From positions 406,501 to 470,500 of the forward strand of contig JASJET010000265.1 of NCBI GenBank assembly GCA_034092305.1: a stretch of DNA of 64,000 bases, given 5' to 3'. The DNA is from Diaprepes abbreviatus. Lineage: Eukaryota > Arthropoda > Insecta > Coleoptera > Curculionidae. The notes under the pieces were generated by a model. The model did no database searches, was not told the origin of the DNA, and saw nothing but the letters and a program-made list of their open reading frames with translations. The translations under genes were made by a program, and so were the position numbers. This document shows, piece after piece, positions 55,654 through 64,000 of the stretch. Positions within the stretch are counted from its first letter, which is position 1, and the number at the start of each line of letters is the position of its first letter.

Positions 55654-57703
55654 CAGGCGCGGATCCAAGGGGTGGGGCGGTGGGGGCGATCGCCCCCCCC
55701 CCCAAGAGCTTTGAGTTTAGGTAAATGGACCCGATTTTTCCTCTTATACTATAGTTTATTCAAGAACTAGAGAGAGTAATAAATCATTTTTTACCCTTTT
55801 TCTCTTCGCAAACTACCTGAGTTCTTTAGTCCGGTGTTTTTAGCAAAATTTGTTAGACACATATATTTTTCATAGGAATGGGTTAGAAATTTTATAATTA
55901 AAAATACCGGTCTATAATAATAGACTAAAACGTAGGATTATCCTCCCAAAAAATTCGAAGTTATAATTTAAATACTTACAAAATATCCATTGTCAAAAAT
56001 ACAAAAAGTTAAATATACATAAAAAAATAAATTCATCCATATAATAATAAAATATTTTTGGGGTTATTGGTCATTTTATTATTAATTAAAAACATTTTTA
56101 GGGTATTTGACGTTTCTGTTTATTTATTTCTTAAACCATCTGCAGAATTACAATTAAAGACTAAAAAGGGATTCAAATGTAATTACTTTTTTTTTGTTGT
56201 AATTAAAATTAGACCTACTTATTTTTATTTCTATTGTACTGATATCTTAATTTAATTTACTTTTATATATGGAAATACGATAGCCCCAAAAAAAAATAAG
56301 ATAAACATGTTAATTCTACACGCTTAAGAAAAAGTCACAAACACAATAATAAAATAATAAAAAACTTACGGCTAATTAGAATTAAATATATATAAAATTA
56401 AAGAGTGGGAAAATATATAAAAAAATAAAAAAACATATAAACAACATTAAACAATAAAATACAACAAAAACAAAAATTTAAATAATAAATTGTGTTTACA
56501 CTAGTAAACATTACGTATCTAATTCCTAATCAAAGTCAGTGAAACTATCTTCGCTAAAATTAATTATAATTGGTTCCTCTATCTCACCGATTATTAGATC
56601 CAGTTCTCACATTTTGTTTTATCTTCTATTATATGGATTTTCCCCAATTTTCCGCAGTAACTTTATTCAAAAAAATCTTTCAAAAGTTTAGTTAAATTAC
56701 GAATTTTATTAATTTCTAGCAACTCTACCTTTTACTTGAGAGAGATATTTACGTCTCCAACGGACAGTTTCCAGACGATTTATAAGAACAGATTTTCTAT
56801 CTGGTTTTTCCCAGCAAAAATTAAGTTCTCTGAGCAATTTCCAGAGATCAGTTCTTGTAATTTCAGGTAAATCGCGATCTTCAATGATTTTAGTTAGAAT
56901 TTTGTAGATGGTTGGGATCTACTTCTCATAATAAAATGTATATACAACCCCTTTAATTACAGATTTCATCTCTTCTTCCAACGAGGTTTTTCGTTTGCCT
57001 GTGATCGAATGTGGCTTGGGAGTACTAACAATTCAGTATTCGGTACATACTCCTGTCATGTTGGAACATATCTCAACAGAGCATTTAACATTATTATCTA
57101 GATATTGATATCTTAAGGCATCATAAACATTCATCGTAATAAGTTTTCCGTTGAGGGAAAAATTCCCTGGTTTAACGATTTTGGAATAAATATAGAGGTG
57201 AAAGCCATATCTTTTGGGTATCTCAATAATCTCAAATAATATATAAAAACAAGCGCAAACAAGATAAATCACTAAGAAAAAACTGTAAGTTGTACTTTGC
57301 TCACTGACAGAAATTAAATTAAACTATCAGAAATTCAATGTTGCAGTAAATTTATAAAATATATTTAAATATAATGAAATATAATTAGATATACGGCAGT
57401 TCTCAGTTACCTTCGGCACTGGAGCATGGACGTTAGAAGTTTCGGTAACAGTTTATTACTCTCTCTAGTTCTTGAATAGAGTATAGGAGTGTGTATGCTT
57501 GCGATCGCTCCCCCCCCCCCCCCTCCCAAAAGCTTTGAGTTCAGGAAAATAAAACCCATTCTGCCTTTTATATTAGGAATGAGCTGCTTGCAACCCCCCC
57601 CCCCCCCGTTGACAACTTGTTTTTCTTGCCATACCGTACTTTTTGTACTTTTGTGATATCACCGCCCCCCCCCCCCCAAAGAGAGAGGCTGGATCCGCCC
57701 CTG
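55654..57703 (-). mobile_element. 2,050-bp DNA transposon with 8-bp target duplications
   Basis: GTTCGGAC stands directly before and after the element (55646-55653 and 57704-57711). The ends are CAGGCGCGGATCCA and, on the other strand, CAGGGGCGGATCCA. Subterminal inverted blocks (AACTAGAGAGAGTAATAAA near 55765 and its partner near 57450) show the arms extend further. The right arm carries extra copies of the C-run units (57500-57690) also found in 17951-18385. It inserted into a LINE reading frame. Confidence 0.92.
56700..57272 (-). pseudogene. Transposase N-terminal HTH region relic
   Basis: Minus strand: YDALRYQYLDNNVKC, stop, KPHSITGKRKTSLEEEMKSV, IKGVVYTFYYEK, stop, IPTIYKILTKIIEDRDLPEI, TRTDLWKLLRELNFCWEKP, VLINRLETVRWRRKYLSQV. 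The 'VYTFY..K..PT...I......LP...R..LW.LL.EL.F.W.K...R..LI....V.WRR.YL' pattern is the helix-turn-helix and linker of an insect DDE transposase group related to IS630/Tc1. No catalytic domain follows. It is the likely source of the element's mobility or of a relative. Confidence 0.65.
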
Positions 57704-58999
57704 GTTCGGACACAGAACTAGTCGGAAGCATACAGAAATACGACGAAAGAAAATTGGTCAAGAAAACAATGTGAAGGGATGGAAGAAAACATGACGTTTT
57801 AATGCTCATAAAAGATAAAGAAGAAAACTTACAATAATAGAAAAAAAAATTCGGTGATACTCAAGGATGTAAGCATGACGATAGTCATGGATAGAAGCGA
57901 CAAACTGAAGACAATAAAATACAAGGTAGAGAGCAACGAAGTTTTCGAAATATTGAGAGAAAAAATAGAAACATTCCTAAAAACAGCAAAATAAGAAAAG
58001 AAGTAGATCCAAATCAATTTGGAAACGGACTAGACACTAGAGAAGCTTTGTTTGCCCTTAACGTATGGCATAAAGGTGTTTGGGTATGAATATTGATATA
58101 CCTGTTGATTAGGTTGACTTGAAAAAAGTTTTCGATAAGCTAAGACAAAAAAATATTCGAAATTCCAGAAATGAAAAATATGGATAAAAGACACTTATTA
58201 ATAGCAAAAGATAATGAATCCAGTTCAGAAATTGAAACAAAGAGTGGAGTGAGACAAGGATATATTATTTTTTCCTTATTCTTCAATGCTTACAGTGAAT
58301 CGATTTTTGAAAAAGCTTTACTATTGAAAATAAAGAAATATTAATATACGCAAAAGTTATAAACATTATAAGATTTGCAGATGAACTCCAAGGGTTATTA
58401 AATAGAACAAGTATTTTTGTGTGCAATACAAAAAACAACTAAATAAATTTTAAAGGAATACAACTATAAAAAGTACAAATACAAAGGTAAAAGCTAAATA
58501 ACAGAAATAGGAGATAAAAGCAGGAAGAACCCCGTTTATAAAACAAAAAATAATTCTCGTTAACATTGACTTCACGATGGAACTAAAAGTGAGAGTACTA
58601 ACATGTCTGGTGTTTTGAGTTTTGAAATATGAACTGGAAAGTTGGGTTCTTAAAAACCAAAATGCAATCATTTGAAGTGGTACTAAAAAAGGATGCTTAG
58701 AATAGCATGAACACAAAAGAACACAAACGTGGCATTACCAGAGAAAATGAAGTAATCAATAACGCAAAAGAAAGAAAATTATATTATCTGGGACATATAA
58801 TCAGAGGACAGCGATAAGAAATGCTTAGACTGACCATACAAAGAAAAATTAAAGAAAAACGGAGCACTGGTAGAAGAAGAATTTCATCGCTGAGAAATAA
58901 GGAGTTAGTTCAACTATAGCGGTGGCAAATAAAGTAAGAATATCATAATATTGAACTTCCAATAGGAGACGGCACTTAAAGAAGAAAAATACTTTTTTA

Positions 59000-59739
59000 T
59001 TTGCCTATATAAGGGTTAATTCGTTGACATATATAATACAAATAATGACAATATCACCACAAAAATAAACGGACCAAATAAAAGTTCCACGGGAAATAAT
59101 TCGGTTTAAATCTTAAATCGTTTTAGTTAATTTGGCTGTAAAATTTCAGCTAGTCTCAGTTCAACGAGAATATTGCTTTGATAGAATGTGAAAAACTACA
59201 TAAATGAAAATGTACATGCTGCTTTAGTGGACTGAAATCGCCATTAAGCAAGATCGTAAAAGTTCTCATTCTGTTCATAAAATAACTGCCTTCTTTTTAT
59301 CACCCTATTATAGCGTTAAATTATGAAATACTTTGTTGTTTCCCTATCAGCAATCTTAAAATATTTCTAGCATTCATAATATGTACGTGTCTGCATGAAG
59401 AAATATAACTTTCGTATAAAATTTTTAATTAGAGTTAATTAAAAAAGTGTTTTTTTCATCCGTAAAACAATTATGAACTGTTAATTTTTACCAGCGTAAG
59501 AAAAACAACTGTATTTTATACAAGTTACACCGGAAGTGCGATATTAATCAAGAAAATTTCTTGTTTAGTTTGAAATATCATTATTTCAAAAAAAACAGTA
59601 AAATATTATGAAAATAAGATACAATGGCTTGGACTTTCTGGAACTGTATTAATTTTAATATTTTCTTTGTCTTCTTATTGGTTGGTATTGACCAAGAATT
59701 GTTTTCAAACTTTTCAGTTTTGGGCTTTTCGAATCCAAT
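59000..59739. other. No recognisable gene
   Basis: AT-rich DNA without supported features. Confidence 0.45.
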
Positions 59740-60440
59740 TATAATCAGCCATTTGTCTCAGGTCGATACACCATCTCATCAATTGCTTTGTTCTGGGTGG
59801 ATTGTGATTGTAAGGCCTTCTTGGTCGCATCGAGGTCTAAACCACTGATATACACTTATTCGTTCTATATGCCCAGCCAATATCCTTTTTTGTTTTGAGG
59901 CAAATTGAGCTACGTCTTTTATTTTTGTTTTTTTGTAATATCAAGGTATTTCTCTTTTTACCTTTGGGTTAAATTTCCAAGATGGCAGGTCCAATGTATG
60001 TTGTATTTTTCTTAATTTTTCCAGGTTTCTTCATATTTTTCTGTGTGGTAAGATAAAACTCCGCTTGTTTTTTAAGTTGTTTTTATTTTCTGTATACTAT
60101 CCAAAGTTATATGGATATTTTAATTATTTCACTTGTCTGATTCTCTCTTCCAAGTATCATTATTTGGCCTAAACATTCTTATTCCGTTATTTTTTTTTCT
60201 GATTCCCTTTATACGTTATTTAATTCGTTTTAAGCAAGTCTGGGTTTTAGTTACGTTTATTTTCGGTCCCATTTTTTTAAATCCAATATTAAGTTATTTT
60301 ATTATATTCTAAAGGTTCTGCCCATTTATTGCTAATATCACTACATGTTTTAGCTTTGACGTTAACCCTTTTTCCTAACCAGTCTGGTTCTCTAAGCATA
60401 TCTTGAAGGGCTAGGGTAATTAATATAAATGATAAGTTTC
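59740..60440 (-). pseudogene. RTE-like LINE reverse transcriptase C-terminal relic
   Basis: Read from the right: LALQDMLREPDWLGKRVNV, ISNKWAEPLEY, then many stops, and KDVAQFASKQKRILAGHIER followed by WFRPRCDQEGLTI. The AGHI.R block before a tryptophan-rich end is characteristic of RTE-type elements. No palm motif survives. Confidence 0.6.
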
Positions 60441-60529
60441 GCTCTTAAATGATACCTCGCTTCAACGGTACTACTTTTGTTATCTCATGGAGCAAGTAAC
60501 TTGTCAGTACCTTATTTACTATTATTATG

Positions 60530-61000
60530 TTGTAGCAATGGACCTACGTTTACCATATGGCATCCCTGGTGGGGATCGATGCAGCAGCAAGGAGCTTGCT
60601 AGCATTCGAGTGCTGTTTCAAACACTGATACCCACGATGATGGCCACTACAGAAGGTCAGTTTCAAGCAGTTGCTCGGGCAATCCGAGATTACGACGCAA
60701 ATCTCTAATTCCACACAGAGCAGTTGCCTTGTCGGAGGTGGTGTTGTAAGATTACATTTCACCGATAAATTCCGTCGCCAAGTAGATTAAAATACAAATT
60801 CCAAAATAATAGAATGCATGTAAAAGGTGTCTGAGAAAGGCATCAGCGAAACCCACTGATGAGTCTATCGCCGATAACCGAGAACGAAACACCAAACTTT
60901 TAATGGTCAATTGTGTAAACCAAGTTTCCATGATCTGGCATTCGTAAATTTACGCAATAATTCAATTGTAATTCGTAGCAAGGGACCTACGTTTACAATA
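60530..61000 (+). repeat. Retrozyme-like family C unit (diverged)
   Basis: GACCTACGTTTAC with flanking GTAGCAA occurs at 60541 and again at 60983, bracketing a ~442-bp unit with a type III hammerhead at 60826-60903. The repeated edges suggest the unit was inserted as slightly more than one turn of a circle. No (TA)n at its borders. Confidence 0.65.
60826..60903 (+). ncRNA. Type III hammerhead ribozyme (family C, diverged)
   Basis: Stem III GGUGU/ACACC with GUC, core CUGAUGA and GAAA intact. Stem II GUCU/AGAAC needs a bulged A, and stem I is weak. Stem III differs from the copies at 53940 and 54345 by the matched loss of one base pair, which preserves pairing. Confidence 0.78.
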
Positions 61001-61653
61001 GTAATAATTCCAAGTATCTGCTATCAATTCAGTAGTTTCGAATTGTTTGTGTACACTATATCAACTAAATATCTCTTGTATCAAAAGTTTTCGATTCGAA
61101 ATGCCATGTGGGCTGCGGATTACCCGGCTAATTTGACCTAATTGGATTTTGCCTTTTCATGAGGTACGGTGTGAGCGCTGGTCCTCCACTGATTATGTTA
61201 CATATATCGCGTCTTGTTTAGCATTAAAAAATTATTAATATTTTATCACCAACCCCTATATGTCGCGAGTTACCAATTAGGAACTAACACTATGGAGCCA
61301 TCCATAAATTACGTTACACGAATTTCAAATTTTTGGAGCCCTTTCCCCGTACTTGTTGCATGTGATCACATTTGTGTGACCCCCTCCCCTGCTAAGACGT
61401 CACATATTTTGCAATTTTAAATTTAGAAATTATTAAATTAAAACAGCACTTCCAAAATAATTTGTATATTTCTATTTAAAATCATTTTTCATAAAATCAA
61501 ACATAAATCGAACATTTTAGAAATTTTACAAAACATAAATCAAACGAACGATACAAAATTTTAACATCTTGGGTATAGCCCACTCCATTATATTATTTAT
61601 GACTGGCATATCAGTCACTTTGTTCTCGATATGAATAATGTTAGGAACATTCG
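61001..61653. other. Non-coding; possible transposon end near 61292
   Basis: GGAGCCATCCATAAATTACG near 61292 resembles the terminal motif of a widespread arthropod element, but no partner end was found. The rest is AT-rich. Confidence 0.4.
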
Positions 61654-63711
61654 ATGTGTCAACATCTTCTTCATCCAACCATATTGGGCGACTTGAGTGT
61701 GATTGACTGGGGAATTTTCTATCAGAATGTCGACTCTGAATGGCTTGCTTGGCATCTGGTTTCGGTTTGTCAGCAGCTGATCTGCAAGCATCTTCCTATG
61801 AGAGATGTCTTCACCGATAGGCCTCCTGTTCGGTGGTTTAATGAGACATTAAGGAAAATGAGGGATGAGTTCTCTGTGGTGAGGCTTTTGGGCGATGGGA
61901 GCACAGAATTCCGTAATTTGTATAAACTTATGAATAAAAAGTACAGACAGAAAGTTGCTTCTACAAAGAAGGATGCATTTGGGAGTTTTCTGGAGAATTC
62001 GCAAAACAAAGCAAGGGATGTTTGGAGAGTTATTAACTATGAGAGAAATCGATCTTCACATAATATTTCTAGTTCATTGCTCAGCGCTGGGAACTTTGGT
62101 GAGTTCTTTAGTAAAATAGTATCCGACACTATAAAGGATCTACAGATTGACACAGAAATACAAAATGCTATGGTTTCGTCGATCCCAAATTCAGTGCATT
62201 CTTTTGCCCTTTTACCGGTTACGGAGTGTGATGTTTGGAGTGCTATACAAGCTCTCAAAAGGTCGAACTCTTTTGACATATTTGATATGAGTAGCGCTGT
62301 TCTGAAGGAGATTAGTGTGTATTTGGTCAAACCTTTGAAGCATTTATTTAATTGTAGTCTGGCTCAAGGTAATTTTCCGGATTGTCTAAAGATAGTAAGG
62401 ACTGTTCCTTTGTTTAAAAAAGGAAATGTCGATTCCATGGAAAATTATAGACCTATATCTTTGATTCCGTTATTGGGGAAAGTATTTGAGGTAATACTGA
62501 AAAACAGCTTGAGTCGTTATTTTGAACATCACAATTTTTTGCATCCTTCACAGTTTGGTTTTCGCCGAAATTTTTCGACTATTCAGGCAGTTGCTGCGGT
62601 TGTGGAGGGCGCGGTTGAGGGAATAGAAGGTGGGGAAAGCGTGGGGCTCTCACTGTGTGACCTCAGTCGTGCCTTTGATTGTGTTTCTCATGAACTTTTG
62701 ATTAGAAAGCTTCATAGATACGGTGTAAGAGGCGTTCCCCTCGATTTGCTTTCATCTTTCCTGTCAAATAGAAGGCAGGCAGTCGCATATGGTGGAGAGC
62801 TTTCTGAGCCTACGGCGGTACGATGTGGAGTGCTGCAGGGTTCAGTATTGGGACCTCTTCTTTTCATTATATATGTCAATGATCTCTTTAGGTATTTGTC
62901 ACTAGGTCTGTGTATTTGTTACGCTAACGACACGGCGCTAATTTGTAAAAGTAGAGACCCAGAATGTTTAATGAATGAAATGTCTGTTATGGGAAAGCGT
63001 GCGAGATGTTGGTTTGCTAATAATTCCCTTAAATTGAATGAAGAAAAAACACGGAATTTGTTTTTCATGAATGGACGTGGAGTGGTTGATGGTTCTTCGG
63101 TGACATTGTTGGGTGTCAGTTTGGACGATGGTTTAAACTGGAATTCTCACATTGCATTATTGAGGAATAAGTTGGCATCCTCTATTTTTGTTCTCAGGCA
63201 ACTTCGTGGGTCTCTTCACTGTGACACCCTTCTCTCTGTTTATTATTCCTTGTTGTATTCTCATATTTCGTACGGTGTTCACCTTTAGGGTTGCTGTGTT
63301 AGCACGATTCAAATCTTTAGAATGCAGAAGAAAGCTATTCGACTTGTCTTTGGTATCGGCTATAGGGACCACTGTAGGCCACACTTTATAAAATTGCGGG
63401 TACTAACGTTGCCTAGTTTATTTATCTCATACCAACTACTGGAGATTCATCAAAACCATGGAAAATTCCACCAAAATTCCCACTTTCACTCTTATAGCAC
63501 TAGATCAGCTAATTTAATTAGGCCTTCGAGGTATAGATTGGAGAGATCTAAGAAAAATACACCGAATGTGTCATTGTACAACAGGTTGCCTGAAACATTT
63601 AAAAATTTAGATTTTATGAGATTTAAAATTAAATTAAAGGAATTTTTGTTAGAGCATGCATTCTATTCGGTGGATGAGTACATCGAGACTTCTTCTAGAG
63701 CTTATTGTTAG
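61654..63711 (+). pseudogene. Non-LTR retrotransposon reverse transcriptase, nearly intact
   Basis: One frame of 685 codons with a single in-frame TAG at 63286-63288, where tryptophan is expected (SYGVHL*GCC). The start lies in the linker after the lost endonuclease (RWFNETLRKMRDEF). Blocks: TVPLFKKGN and YRPISLIPLLGK, QFGFRRNFSTIQAV, motif A LCDLSRAFDCVSHELL, CGVLQGSVLGPLLFIIYVND, the catalytic box CYANDTALI and VTLLGVSLDDGLNWN. The box is YAND in place of YADD, so an essential aspartate is lost. The C-terminus ends FKIKLKEFLLEHAFYS. A polyadenylation signal AATAAA is at 63805-63810 and the tail is (ATCT)n. CR1/Daphne-like in general form. Confidence 0.92.
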
Positions 63712-63810
63712 GACTTTTTTATTGTAATTTACAAATAGTTTTAACCTTATTTTTTTTGTTTTGTGACATATTACAATTGTATTTTTCTGTACAAAATGTA
63801 ATGAAATAAA

Positions 63811-63834
63811 ATTATCTATCTATCTATCTATTTA
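63811..63834. repeat. (ATCT)n microsatellite tail of the LINE
   Basis: Five or six ATCT units just after the AATAAA signal; a typical tail of tailless-poly(A) LINE clades. Confidence 0.9.
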
Positions 63835-64000
63835 TAACATCGGTGATCATTTAGCAAACAAAGAACTTCCCTGGCACCTCTAGCTGCAATTCTTTGAGGA
63901 CGAATCTTCGTGATGGGCAAAACCACTTGTTGCCTTTTATGTGATTACTTTTGTTGGTTAGTGGCTTCGTATAATAAAAAATATAGACCACAGATGCCCC
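63835..64000. other. No recognisable gene
   Basis: Short flank to the window end; nothing identified. Confidence 0.4.

Larger units (their letters stand above)
55480..58990 (+). pseudogene. Non-LTR retrotransposon RT relic split by a DNA transposon
   Basis: Excluding the insertion 55654-57703, the plus strand reads a linker (KKQWMTGEILYLMNERRQFG, then EIRRKKIGQENN), NQFGNGLDTREALFALNVW, degraded motif A, SGVRQGYIIFSLFFNAYSES (motif B), a broken RYADD region near 58370, MELKVRVLTCLVF, ESWVLKNQNA, NAKERKLYYLGHIIRGQR and a GRRRISSLRN-like end near 58880. Nearly every segment is in a different frame. This is the widespread insect RT type with a GHI.RG...GRRR tail; the clade name is uncertain. 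Confidence 0.78.

Overview
The window looks like intergenic DNA from an insect (arthropod) genome. It is AT-rich, has no operon structure and no host gene I can recognise, and is almost entirely built from decayed transposable elements. The mix is typical of insects: Penelope-like elements (PLEs) with GIY-YIG endonucleases, several non-LTR retrotransposon clades, mariner/Tc1 elements, a hAT transposase, a gypsy-like LTR remnant and long (TA)n tracts. The species cannot be fixed from the sequence. Every family assignment rests on recognising protein or terminal motifs by eye; no search was run.

Layout. 1-5.2 kb: two LINE scraps, a PLE, a second PLE interrupted by a 547-bp MITE, two (TA)n tracts. 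5.2-7.5 kb: a 5'-truncated LINE. 7.5-12.1 kb: two PLEs and a head-to-head cluster of hammerhead-ribozyme repeats between (TA)n tracts. 12-26.3 kb: a LINE fragment and about 1.4 kb of adjoining DNA form a ~2.06-kb inverted duplication (14170-16230 and 23806-25868) around a 7.6-kb spacer filled with PLEs, ribozyme repeats and a Tc1-like transposon with 657-bp inverted repeats. 26.3-36 kb: mariners, a PLE terminus, a complete solitary hammerhead, a second ribozyme-repeat family abutting a PLE reverse transcriptase. 36.7-39.2 kb: two ~120-bp tandem arrays. 40-46 kb: a palindromic element, a Jockey-type gag, a gypsy-like gag and a hAT transposase. 46-51 kb: AT-rich DNA, a compound TA satellite and a mariner. 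51-54.5 kb: a PLE, then the densest ribozyme region. 55.4-60.4 kb: two decayed LINE reverse transcriptases, one split by a 2,050-bp DNA transposon with perfect 8-bp target duplications. 61.6-63.8 kb: a nearly intact LINE reverse transcriptase.

The most interesting content is RNA. I count about 19 hammerhead or hammerhead-like motifs of four kinds: minimal ones at PLE termini, a ~552-bp repeat with a type I hammerhead (B), a ~453-bp repeat with a second CUGAUGA/GAAA motif (D), and a ~405-bp repeat with a type III hammerhead (C) whose loops I and II are complementary over 10 nt. Three clusters of unrelated sequence (two of B, one of D) share one architecture: (TA)n, minus-strand units, an abrupt inversion, plus-strand units, (TA)n. 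Animal retrozymes are known to carry hammerheads and are thought to borrow PLE machinery. The coexistence here of PLEs ending in hammerhead plus (TA)n and of retrozyme-like units bounded by (TA)n fits that idea and adds an unusual head-to-head arrangement.
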